A stretch of DNA of 44,362 nt from an uncultured Luminiphilus sp. Lineage in GTDB: Bacteria > Pseudomonadota > Gammaproteobacteria > Pseudomonadales > Halieaceae. The notes under the pieces were generated by a model. The model was given only the letters and a program-made list of their open reading frames with translations. It made no database searches and was not told where the DNA came from. Shown here piece after piece: positions 24,343 through 32,314 of this stretch. How positions within the stretch are numbered: position 1 is the stretch's first letter; each line of letters begins with the position of its first letter. The DNA lies in contig CAJQLP010000059.1 of the NCBI GenBank assembly GCA_905479205.1, positions 1-44,362 of the forward strand. Reading direction: 5' to 3'. The translations under genes were made by a program, and so were the position numbers.

Positions 24343-26865
24343 TTAGAATCGATACATTGCATCGATTCCGTAAGCACGGAGTGCCGACGGGTGATTAAAC
24401 GTTCCGCCAAACTCGGGGGCTGGAATAACTTCCTGCAGGTACTCCTCTTCGGTGATGTTGCGGCCCCACGCGGTTACGCTCCAATTCTCTGCCTCTAAAC
24501 CGATGCGCAGATCGACTGTACCGTAGCCATCTCGACTCGATTTCGAGAAGTCTTGATTAAAGCCAGGCGCAAAGAACGCGTTCCAAATGGTCGGTGTCTG
24601 CTCACCCTGTAACGTGTGGAAGAATGTTTCTCCGACATACTGGTAATCGATACGGCTCACAAAATCGATCCCACCCATTGGAATCACTAGCTGGGCGCCT
24701 AAGGTACCGGTCGTCTCGGGCGCTTGCGGAACATTGTTGCCCTCCGTCAAAGGCCGGTTCTTGTTCTCTTTGATTTCCGAGTCGAGTAAACCAATACCAC
24801 CGTAAATCGACAAGTTCTCAGTCGCTGCAAAGTTAAAGTCAGCCTCGAAACCCTGAATGGTGAGTTCGTCGATGGTGGTCACAGTACGCAACAATCCGAA
24901 GGGACCCGCAAAGAACTCAAAGAACTGGTTGTCTTCGACATCGGTACGAAAAACCGACGCATTGACACGCAGCCTGCGGTCCATGAACTCTGATTTAAGA
25001 CCGAATTCGATAGACGTTGAAACTTCTTTATCGTAATCGTCTTTTATCAGAAGCTTGGCGTCGACTGCTTCACCAGGGCCGCCATAACCCGAGTTAAACC
25101 AGAAGTTAAGCGTATCTTCCGTTCCCAGTGCATTAAAGCCACCCGAGCGGAAACCCACTCCGTAGGAAGCATATAGATTGGTACTTTCAGCAGCTGCCCA
25201 GCTCAAAGTGACCTTAGGTTGGAATTGACTAAAGTCAGCATCACGATTGGGAATGCCATTAGGGTTATTCGCCAGCGCAGGGTTGATAGGCAATGGCTGG
25301 AAATTTGCACCCAAAAGGTTAACGTTCTGACCTGAGTTCTGCACGTTAGGTACTTGGTTATCTACCGTGCGCTCTTCGCGGTCATAGCGAACCGCAACTG
25401 CCAACTCTAAGGTATCAGACAGATCGAACTCAACCTGACCATAAACCGCATAAACCTTAGTATCGAACTCATCCCAAAACAATAAATCGGTCGGGTTAGG
25501 TCCATCTGCAGGGACGTAGGGCTGACGAAGGAACCCCGCGCCGGTATCCGCGCCGTAGCTCACCACCGACTCGCGTTCAATGTCTGCATAGTAAGCACCC
25601 GCGATCCAACGGAAGGGACCATCATCGTTAGATACCAGACGGGCATCAATGCTTAGGTCTGTCTGGTTGCGCTCTTGGTACTGATAACCGTCACAGGTAA
25701 GCGCGGTATATGGACCATAAATACCTGCAAAATCGTTACCCGCACCCGGTGGTAGCACCAAAAACGGGGCAAGCACTGGCCCAAACAAATCGGGACGGCT
25801 GAAGCTATTTAACTCCGCTCGACCACTCTGACATGCAGGGGTTAATTCATAACCGTAAAACGTGGCCGCGGTACCATCTGACAACAGATACTCTTCAAGA
25901 TCACTGTAAGCAACGCTCGCCACTAAATCGGCAAAACCTAGACTCCAATCGGCCTTGATCGAGAAGTCGAATGTTTCTTGCTCATTCTCACCGGGAACGT
26001 TGTTTGTAAAGTTGAAATCGAGATCGTTAGGATCGGCAAAGTAAGCCTCGTTACCCAATACGTCGACAAACAAGGGAATCGCAAACGCTGCATTGAAGTT
26101 GATTGCTCCGCCGCTGACCTCCGAATACCCGCCACGAAAATCGATCTCAAGATCATCGCTTACTGTCCAAATGGCGCGGCCGCGTACACTGGTGTCTTCC
26201 AGAAAATCGACCGAATCATCCCTTCCGGTGAACGTGTTCGCATAAAAACCATCGGTCTCACGGGTGCTTATTGCCAGGCGACCAGCAAGCTTATTCTCGA
26301 TAATTGGGCCACTCACCATAGCCGACGCCTTGTAACTGTTGTTATTCGATACACCAGCAGTCACTTTGGCTTCGAATTCGTCGGTCGGCTTCTTGGTAGT
26401 CACCAAAATAGCTCCCGCTACGGCGTTGCGCCCATAAAGTGCGCCCTGGGGTCCTTTCAAAACCTCTATCTGCTGCACATCGAACAGCTCTTCATTAAAG
26501 CTGTTGGGGTTGGTACTCAACACCCCGTCAACAACGTAAGCAAATGTAGATTCAGCATCGCGCGTGGAGACAATTCCGCGAATGCTCACCTGGGTATCAC
26601 CTACGTTTGCTGTGTCGACCAGCGTGACGTTAGGAATTAGCGAGATGTAATCACCGGCGCGTTCAATGCCCGCGCGTTGGATTGTCTCTTCACCAATCGC
26701 ACTAATAGCGATGGGTACGTCCTGTAAGTTCTCACTACGCTTTCGCGCGGTAACCACGACTTCTTCAAGGGTAAAACTGGACTCTTGAGCAACGACTACC
26801 GGCGTTGTACTTATTGCCGATAACGCTGCTATTGCAGTCCATAGTGGGGTTTTCTTGGGGAACAT
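24343..26865 (-). CDS. TonB-dependent outer-membrane receptor (840 residues)
   Basis: Outer-membrane transporter with a signal peptide (MFPKKTPLWTAIAALSAIST, cleavage near VVAQES) and TonB box LEEVVVTARKRSENLQ. Plug motifs are VSIRGIVSTRDAESTFAYVV and VEVLKG-like QQIEVLKGPQGALYGRNAVAG. The barrel ends in a classic C-terminal Phe (IDAMYRF). It is of the broad type common in marine and sphingomonad proteobacteria. I chose the ATG at 26863-26865 because AAGGAGA lies 6 nt upstream and it starts a standard signal peptide; the longer frame from 26910 would translate through the Fur-like site. It is 59 nt downstream of hyuB on the same strand, suggesting it imports the HyuAB substrate (inference) or iron, given the Fur-like box. 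Confidence 0.93.
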   Translation of the reverse strand: MFPKKTPLWTAIAALSAISTTPVVVAQESSFTLEEVVVTARKRSENLQDVPIAISAIGEETIQRAGIERAGDYISLIPNVTLVDTANVGDTQVSIRGIVSTRDAESTFAYVVDGVLSTNPNSFNEELFDVQQIEVLKGPQGALYGRNAVAGAILVTTKKPTDEFEAKVTAGVSNNNSYKASAMVSGPIIENKLAGRLAISTRETDGFYANTFTGRDDSVDFLEDTSVRGRAIWTVSDDLEIDFRGGYSEVSGGAINFNAAFAIPLFVDVLGNEAYFADPNDLDFNFTNNVPGENEQETFDFSIKADWSLGFADLVASVAYSDLEEYLLSDGTAATFYGYELTPACQSGRAELNSFSRPDLFGPVLAPFLVLPPGAGNDFAGIYGPYTALTCDGYQYQERNQTDLSIDARLVSNDDGPFRWIAGAYYADIERESVVSYGADTGAGFLRQPYVPADGPNPTDLLFWDEFDTKVYAVYGQVEFDLSDTLELAVAVRYDREERTVDNQVPNVQNSGQNVNLLGANFQPLPINPALANNPNGIPNRDADFSQFQPKVTLSWAAAESTNLYASYGVGFRSGGFNALGTEDTLNFWFNSGYGGPGEAVDAKLLIKDDYDKEVSTSIEFGLKSEFMDRRLRVNASVFRTDVEDNQFFEFFAGPFGLLRTVTTIDELTIQGFEADFNFAATENLSIYGGIGLLDSEIKENKNRPLTEGNNVPQAPETTGTLGAQLVIPMGGIDFVSRIDYQYVGETFFHTLQGEQTPTIWNAFFAPGFNQDFSKSSRDGYGTVDLRIGLEAENWSVTAWGRNITEEEYLQEVIPAPEFGGTFNHPSALRAYGIDAMYRF

Positions 26866-26894
26866 GGGCGTCTCCTTTTTTTGCTGCCACAAGG

Positions 26895-26909
26895 GCCTAA
26901 TCATTATCA
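26895..26909 (-). promoter_or_regulatory. Fur-box-like sequence upstream of the second TonB receptor
   Basis: Minus strand TGATAATGATTAGGC matches 12 of 15 positions of the 7-1-7 Fur consensus TGATAATGATTATCA; the left half is perfect. It lies 30-44 nt before the receptor ATG, in the 59-nt gap after hyuB. It could make the receptor iron-repressed independently of hyuAB. Confidence 0.4.
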
Positions 26910-26924
26910 TTGTGAGTTTAGTGC

Positions 26925-28793
26925 CTACGCTGAGGCGGTGAAACTGGGTGAAACTGGCGCCTCAAGGTGGGTCTCACCTTTGCAGCGATTTTTAAGTTCT
27001 TCGATTGAGCCACCGCGATTAAACAGGGCAATCTCTGATCGAGCACCGCTGAGTTGAGCGCGAAGCGCAGCTGTTTCAACGTCATCAACAGTACCCTCGT
27101 CGGTCATGACTACGCCGTAACGCCGAGCACCGGACGCACTGACTAGGCCGCGCTCCACATCTTGACGAACAAGCTCAGGGTCGCGCGCAAAGGGATCGCC
27201 CCAACCACCGCCTCCCCACGTATTAAAATACAGGACATCACCGACCTTAACTTTCACGCCCTCGACTTTAGCGGGCAACCACTCCTCGCTCCCGTCAGCT
27301 CGTACCAAACGCTTGGTCGACCGTTGTCCAGTCTCACCACCGAGGACACCCCAGGGATACGTCAACCAACGCTCATCGTGAATTCCCACTTCGCCATTGG
27401 CAAGGAATCGATAAGCTACGCTCAAACCGTTACCGCCACGGTGCAATCCTGCACCGCCTGAGTCCGGGATGGTCTCATAGCGCTCAATACGCAAGGGGAA
27501 ATAGGATTCAATGAATTCGTTGGGAACGTTAGTGAAACCTGGCCAAAGACTGTGGCCGTCTGGGCCATCGCCAACGGGCCTGCCGGGAATGCCACCAAAG
27601 CCGATTTGGAACAATTGGAACCACTCGCCCTTGTCATCGTAACCACTGTAGAACAGGTGAGGCGAGTCAGAGAAACCTGCAGCATTGAGCATTTGCTCTG
27701 GAGCACCCATACCGAGCAGGGCACCCAAAATATCGAAGATACGGCCGAGAGCATGCGTTCGACCCGATAAAGCGGCAGGGAACTTCGGCTTAAGCAAGGT
27801 TCCCTCAGGAATTCGGACGTCAACTAAATCGTAAAAGCCATCGTTAAAGACGATCTGGGGATCAACAACGTTGATCGTGAACGATCCAAAGAACATTTTG
27901 AACATGTCTTCGTTGAGATAAAAATTAACTGAACTCTGTGCTTGAGGATCGGTGCCACTGAAATCAAAAATTGCAGTGGAGCCTTCGCGCCACAACGTAC
28001 ACTTAATTTTGTAGGGCCCCATTCCCATTCCGTCATCGCAAATGTAGTCCTCAAACTCCCTTGGTTCTTCTGGAATGAACATTTCGATGATGTGCTTCAT
28101 CGCGTCATAGTTGCGTTTGAGCATAATGTCCATCGTGGAATACAGGACATCGTCACCAAAGCGCTCCGAAAGCTCTACGACGCGCTTTGCTGCGGTGTTA
28201 CAGGCGGCAACAAGTGCATTCAGATCGAAGCGATTCCACTCTGGAGTGCGCACGTTATGCAGAATAAGATCGAGCATGTCCGATTGGAGCACGCCTTTTT
28301 TATACAACTTGATAGGAGGGATGCGAATTCCCTCTTGGTAAATAGTCGTGGCCTCGATGGGGATTGATCCCGGCACCATGCCGCCGTTGTCAGACATGTG
28401 ACCAAACATAGCCGACCATGCAATCTGCCGACCATTGCGGAAGATAGGTACCAATACAACCCAGTCGGGCAAGTGCGACACTGCCGCATTACACATATAA
28501 GGGTCGTTGGTTAGTATGACGTCGCCCTCTTCGATTTCCGCATCGTAAGCTTCCAAAAAGGGCCCGATAAAGGAACCAAACTGGCCGACAACCATCTTGC
28601 CATCTTTATTCGCGATCATCGGGAAGCAATCGCCCTGCTCTCTAATGCCGGGAGACATCGCTGTCCGAAATAAAACCGCATCCATCTCCTCTCGAGCATT
28701 CCTAAGCGCGTTTTCAATAAGGTCGACGGTTACGCCCTCTACATCGATTCGGCTGAGGGGCGTGCTATTTGTTTCAAGAATTCGTGCAGTCAT
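26925..28793 (-). CDS. hyuB: Hydantoinase B / oxoprolinase / ketone-carboxylase beta-type subunit
   Basis: HyuB-family protein of 622 residues, partner of HyuA. The N-terminal VDLIENALRNAREEMDAVLF and the metal-site-rich FRTAMSPGIREQGDCFPMI are conserved, as are GDVILTNDPYM, HLPDWVVLVP, FGHMSDNGGMVPGS and the C-terminal glycine-rich TWGGGGWGDPFARDPELV. Family members with HyuA hydrolyse hydantoins, 5-oxoproline or caprolactam with ATP, or carboxylate acetone or acetophenone; sequence alone does not choose. The start is the ATG at 28791-28793, with SD GAGGG overlapping the hyuA TGA; the gap is 11 nt. No small zinc-type gamma subunit, as in acetone carboxylase, is adjacent. The C-terminal 50 residues are variable. 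Confidence 0.88.
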   Translation of the reverse strand: MTARILETNSTPLSRIDVEGVTVDLIENALRNAREEMDAVLFRTAMSPGIREQGDCFPMIANKDGKMVVGQFGSFIGPFLEAYDAEIEEGDVILTNDPYMCNAAVSHLPDWVVLVPIFRNGRQIAWSAMFGHMSDNGGMVPGSIPIEATTIYQEGIRIPPIKLYKKGVLQSDMLDLILHNVRTPEWNRFDLNALVAACNTAAKRVVELSERFGDDVLYSTMDIMLKRNYDAMKHIIEMFIPEEPREFEDYICDDGMGMGPYKIKCTLWREGSTAIFDFSGTDPQAQSSVNFYLNEDMFKMFFGSFTINVVDPQIVFNDGFYDLVDVRIPEGTLLKPKFPAALSGRTHALGRIFDILGALLGMGAPEQMLNAAGFSDSPHLFYSGYDDKGEWFQLFQIGFGGIPGRPVGDGPDGHSLWPGFTNVPNEFIESYFPLRIERYETIPDSGGAGLHRGGNGLSVAYRFLANGEVGIHDERWLTYPWGVLGGETGQRSTKRLVRADGSEEWLPAKVEGVKVKVGDVLYFNTWGGGGWGDPFARDPELVRQDVERGLVSASGARRYGVVMTDEGTVDDVETAALRAQLSGARSEIALFNRGGSIEELKNRCKGETHLEAPVSPSFTASA

Positions 28794-28804
28794 TGTTCGT
28801 TCCC

Positions 28805-30862
28805 TCAAACCGGTTCGATTAGCAAATTGCCAATCTTGTCGACGCGCGCGCTGTGGCCAGGCAGCACCACCGTGGTGGAGTCCATTTCACTGACAATCGC
28901 AGGGCCCATTACAGTATCCCCCGCACCTAATTGACCACGATCAAATATCCCTGTCGGGTGCCACTCCCCCTCATAATAAAAGCGTGATGTGTGAATCCGC
29001 GCTTTCTCCGTGTCACCGTTGCCATCGGCGATTGTGATATCCGCTTTTAACGTCGCGGCAGCTCCGACAATTGCGCGAATCATTAAAATTTCATGACCAT
29101 CACCCAGTTTAAAAGTGAATAGCTGCTCATGCTCTGCATCGAACTGCTCTGTGAGGAGAGCAATGCCCTTTTTTGCAAGTTCTTCGGCAGTAAAGTCGAC
29201 GGTGATTTGGAACGCCTGACCGGCGTACCGCAAATCCGCTTGATAAGTCACCTCGAGGCGGTCTTCTTCGATGCCATCGGCGATCAATGCTTGGCTTGCA
29301 CGTACGCGAAGTCCTTCGAGATCGTCTTGCATTTGTGGCAACGTGAGATCACCAGCTAAGGTAATGTAGGTGCGCGCCGCCTCGTCCTGCACACGTGTAG
29401 TCGCGTCACCGTAAGCACACAGAACACCGGGCCCTGGAGGAACAATAACGGGCCAAGCACCCGATAAAATCCCCAGTGAATTTGCGTGCAAGGGCCCTGC
29501 ACCACCGAAACCCACTAGCGCAAAATCGCGCGGATCATAGCCTTGCTCGACCGACACCAACCGCAATGCACCAAACATCGATTCATTAACGATCTTAATA
29601 ATCCCTTCAGCGGCTTCCATAAGCTCAATGCCCATGGCATCTGCGACAGTTTGAACTGCCTTAACCGACGCATCGCGGTTAATGAGCATATCGCCGCCTA
29701 GCTGAACGTCCGACGGTAAATAACCCAGTACGACGTTCGCATCGCAAACCGTTGGCGCTTCACCGCCCTTCATGTAACAAGCAGGTCCGGGCACCGCACC
29801 GGCGGATTCTGGACCGACGCGAAGCGCTTTGGTCAACTCGGGGACATAAGCGATCGAGCCACCACCCGCTCCCACTGTCCTAACGTCAACTGATGGCGCT
29901 CGCACGCGTACATCACCGACATAGGTTTCTCGGCGCACGCGCGCCCGAGCATTTTGTATCAGCGCGACGTCCGTCGACGTCCCCCCCATATCGAAGGTCA
30001 AAATATTGTCAAAACCCGCTTTGGTGCAAAAAAACAGCGCGCCAGTAACGCCGCCCGCAGGCCCTGACATTAAAAGATTAACGGGAGATTCAGCAGCCGC
30101 ACGACTCGATGCTAGGCCACCGTCTGAACGCAAAATCGACAGCTGGGTATCCGCGCCTAATCGGTCTTCTAACGCCTGCTGCAAATTATTCACGTAGCGC
30201 TCTACTTCAGGACGCACGTAAGAATTGACAACGGTAGTTTCTGTTCGCTCGTACTCTTGCATCTCGGGGACTACTTCACTCGAGATGGAGATGGGTATAT
30301 CGGTAAAGATTTCACGCGCAACTTCACGGGCCTGCTGCTCGTGACTGCCGTTCATATAGGAATTGATGAAACAAATGGTGAGCGCTTGAATACCGCCCTT
30401 TGCCTTCAATGTTTGTAAATCGGCGCGCAGCTTAGCCTCGTCCAGCGGAGTGACAGTTTCACCTGAGGCACTCATTCGCTCACTGGCCCCCATCGTTAGC
30501 TCAAGGGGCGCAAGAAGCGGCTTCTTGACATAGGTCACCCAGCCACCCAGCCCGCCCGGGCAGTAAGATCGAGCGACTTGCAGCGTATCTTCGAAACCCG
30601 CTGTGGTGATCAAACCGACTGTCGCACCACGTCCGGTCAGGACGGCGTTAGTGGCTACGGTGGTACCGTGCATCACGAGTTTGATATCACTGGGCTCAAT
30701 GCCCGTAGCGTCGCAAACCTTAGCCACGCCATTAAGAACGCCCATCGACGAATCTTCAGGGGTAGAGGGAACCTTGGCCGTGAAGGTATCCCCTGTCTCC
30801 TCATTCAGTAATAGGAAGTCGGTGAAGGTGCCACCCACATCTACGCCCAGTCGATAACGCAT
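28805..30862 (-). CDS. hyuA: Hydantoinase A / oxoprolinase / ketone-carboxylase alpha-type ATPase subunit
   Basis: ATP-dependent subunit of 685 residues with the actin-like ATPase fold. Phosphate 1 motif GVDVGGTFTDFLLL is at the N-terminus, then VMHGTTVATNAVL. In the second lobe FDMGGTSTDVALI and TVGAGGGSIAYVP are present, followed by GPACYMKGG and LVGFGGAGPLHA. It phosphorylates or activates the substrate carbonyl for ring opening or carboxylation by HyuB. The ATG at 30860-30862 is preferred: AAGGA sits 6 nt before it, while it abuts the ATG two codons earlier. It follows the HMG-CoA-lyase-like gene by 16 nt and precedes hyuB by 11 nt, so the three form one operon. ARSYCPGGLGGW near residue 95 differs from common hydantoinases and may mark a separate substrate group. 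Confidence 0.88.
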   Translation of the reverse strand: MRYRLGVDVGGTFTDFLLLNEETGDTFTAKVPSTPEDSSMGVLNGVAKVCDATGIEPSDIKLVMHGTTVATNAVLTGRGATVGLITTAGFEDTLQVARSYCPGGLGGWVTYVKKPLLAPLELTMGASERMSASGETVTPLDEAKLRADLQTLKAKGGIQALTICFINSYMNGSHEQQAREVAREIFTDIPISISSEVVPEMQEYERTETTVVNSYVRPEVERYVNNLQQALEDRLGADTQLSILRSDGGLASSRAAAESPVNLLMSGPAGGVTGALFFCTKAGFDNILTFDMGGTSTDVALIQNARARVRRETYVGDVRVRAPSVDVRTVGAGGGSIAYVPELTKALRVGPESAGAVPGPACYMKGGEAPTVCDANVVLGYLPSDVQLGGDMLINRDASVKAVQTVADAMGIELMEAAEGIIKIVNESMFGALRLVSVEQGYDPRDFALVGFGGAGPLHANSLGILSGAWPVIVPPGPGVLCAYGDATTRVQDEAARTYITLAGDLTLPQMQDDLEGLRVRASQALIADGIEEDRLEVTYQADLRYAGQAFQITVDFTAEELAKKGIALLTEQFDAEHEQLFTFKLGDGHEILMIRAIVGAAATLKADITIADGNGDTEKARIHTSRFYYEGEWHPTGIFDRGQLGAGDTVMGPAIVSEMDSTTVVLPGHSARVDKIGNLLIEPV

Positions 30863-30878
30863 GCTCATTCCTTTTTAT

Positions 30879-31796
30879 TTAATGTGAACTGGCAAAAATC
30901 TTCTGCCAATTCTTCACTAACCAATAATGCGAGCGGCCACCTTGGGGTGCCCCTATGAACTCACTCAGCAGCGCAATACTTTCCAATAGCGCTGCCATAT
31001 CAATACCTGTGTCGAGGCCCATCTGTTGGCAAAGTGACGCTATGTCCTCTGTCGCCACGTTGCCTTTGGCACCCGGCGCAAAAGGGCAACCACCGAGTCC
31101 ACCCGCCGAGCTATCGAACTGGCGAATCCCGGCCTCGAGCGCGGCATAAACATTGGCAATCCCAAGTGCTCGGGTGTCGTGAAAATGACAGGCTAAACGC
31201 TCTGCTCCATACGCCGCAACCAACTCACTCATCATTTCCTTAACCGCTGCAGGGTCTGCCGCGCCAATAGTGTCGGCAATCACCAAACGAGCAGGATTAA
31301 GCGTCATAAGTTCTGCGGCTTGCGCAAGGATGGTGCGAAGCGCAACCCGACCCTCATAAGGACACTCGAAAGCCACTGCTAGGTAAACGTGAATGTCGAC
31401 GCTATCACTCGCGGCACGCTTGACGATATCCGCTGCCATCGCGAAAGTCTCAGTCAGACTTTTGCGAATGTTGTTCTGGTTCATTTGCTCCGTTGCTGAA
31501 ATCGCAATAGCTTGAGTCTTAATGCCTGCGTCGCGAGCAAGCTCAAAACCTTTCATATTTGGCACAAGCGCCGAGTAAATGAGAGGCTGAGCAGGCAATT
31601 GACTCGCAAGCTGCTCAGTGCCCGCCATTTGCGGTACCGCTTTAGGGGATACAAAGCTGCCTATCTCGAGTTCAGGCACACCCGTTTTCGCCAAGCTCTC
31701 GATTAATCGCTGACGCTGCTCAAGCGATAAGTGGACAGGTTGCGCTTGCAAGCCATCTCGGGGCGCTACTTCTTTTACAATTACGCGCTCTGCCAT
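30879..31796 (-). CDS. Hydroxymethylglutaryl-CoA lyase family enzyme
   Basis: TIM-barrel lyase of 305 residues, the length of bacterial HMG-CoA lyase, which cleaves HMG-CoA to acetoacetate and acetyl-CoA. Conserved residues are KEVAPRDGLQAQ (catalytic Arg-Asp), LEIGSFVSPKAVPQM, CHFHDTRALGIANVYAALEA (metal His pair) and the flexible G-loop GGLGGCPFAPGAKGNVATED with the catalytic Cys. The ATG at 31794-31796 gives the family N-terminus but has no clear SD; a TTG six codons upstream is the longer alternative. It is operonic with hyuAB. No leucine-degradation partners (liuABC) are present, so it may act on an HMG-CoA analogue made in this cluster, for example during branched or terpenoid acid breakdown (inference). 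Confidence 0.88.
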   Translation of the reverse strand: MAERVIVKEVAPRDGLQAQPVHLSLEQRQRLIESLAKTGVPELEIGSFVSPKAVPQMAGTEQLASQLPAQPLIYSALVPNMKGFELARDAGIKTQAIAISATEQMNQNNIRKSLTETFAMAADIVKRAASDSVDIHVYLAVAFECPYEGRVALRTILAQAAELMTLNPARLVIADTIGAADPAAVKEMMSELVAAYGAERLACHFHDTRALGIANVYAALEAGIRQFDSSAGGLGGCPFAPGAKGNVATEDIASLCQQMGLDTGIDMAALLESIALLSEFIGAPQGGRSHYWLVKNWQKIFASSH

Positions 31797-31871
31797 AAGG
31801 AAAACAATACCCAATCAAGATGCCCCGCGAAAAGCAGGTATATCGTCACATTTACGTGTATTGGCTTCCCT

Positions 31872-31889
31872 CGGATCAGAACCGGATCA
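31872..31889. repeat. Direct repeat CGGATCA spaced one helical turn
   Basis: CGGATCA occurs at 31872-31878 and 31883-31889, an 11-bp period. It lies in the 109-nt gap between the VOC gene and the HMG-CoA-lyase-like gene, where a promoter for the lyase-hyuAB operon would have to be. Spacing of one turn is compatible with binding of a dimeric regulator, but no clear promoter elements were found. Confidence 0.3.
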
Positions 31890-31905
31890 AAAAATTGACC
31901 GCAGG

Positions 31906-32310
31906 CTATGTCGTCGAGCTATCTTCCGTCAGCTGAATGCGCCCGCCGCACAATGCTGCGCGATCGAGGTCGACCACTGACCAACCATCGAGCCCTATTC
32001 TTGGAGGTCCAGAAAGTTGGCCATCCGCAGCCAATATCGCCTCACTGGCATCTGCCAGATGGGAAACATCAAAGGACAACAGAAACAGCCCCTCGCCCTC
32101 TTCGTCTAAAACGCGCTGTGGTTCCCCCGGTCCCGTGGGCTGGACCAAGACGATCCAGCTATCTCCTGCCCGAAACCGTGCCGTACGGACCGCTCGGCTT
32201 GACAATGAATCGAACACAAACTCCTTGATACCCAACAACCGCGTATACCGCTCTACGGCTACATCAAGATCCCGAACCAGCAAGTTGACGTGATGAATTC
32301 CACGAATCAT
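31906..32310 (-). CDS. VOC-superfamily (glyoxalase/dioxygenase-like) protein
   Basis: Single-domain vicinal-oxygen-chelate protein of 134 residues from the start chosen at the ATG 32308-32310. It opens MIRGIHHVNLLVRDLD, the canonical first beta strand with the metal His, and has a typical beta-alpha-beta-beta-beta arrangement ending WSVVDLDRAALCGGRIQL. Possible roles in the superfamily include glyoxalase, methylmalonyl-CoA epimerase, fosfomycin resistance and ring-cleaving dioxygenase; none is distinguished here. The start is 4 nt after the amidohydrolase stop (an ATG at 32322 would overlap it), so the two are probably coupled. A longer frame to 32436 lies within the amidohydrolase gene and is not credible. 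Confidence 0.7.
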   Translation of the reverse strand: MIRGIHHVNLLVRDLDVAVERYTRLLGIKEFVFDSLSSRAVRTARFRAGDSWIVLVQPTGPGEPQRVLDEEGEGLFLLSFDVSHLADASEAILAADGQLSGPPRIGLDGWSVVDLDRAALCGGRIQLTEDSSTT

Positions 32311-32314
32311 GGCG

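Noticed and set aside
25978-26640. Open frame of 220 codons on the plus strand inside the second TonB receptor
   Set aside because: Antisense to plug and barrel motifs that are clearly coding on the minus strand; no recognisable domain or SD.
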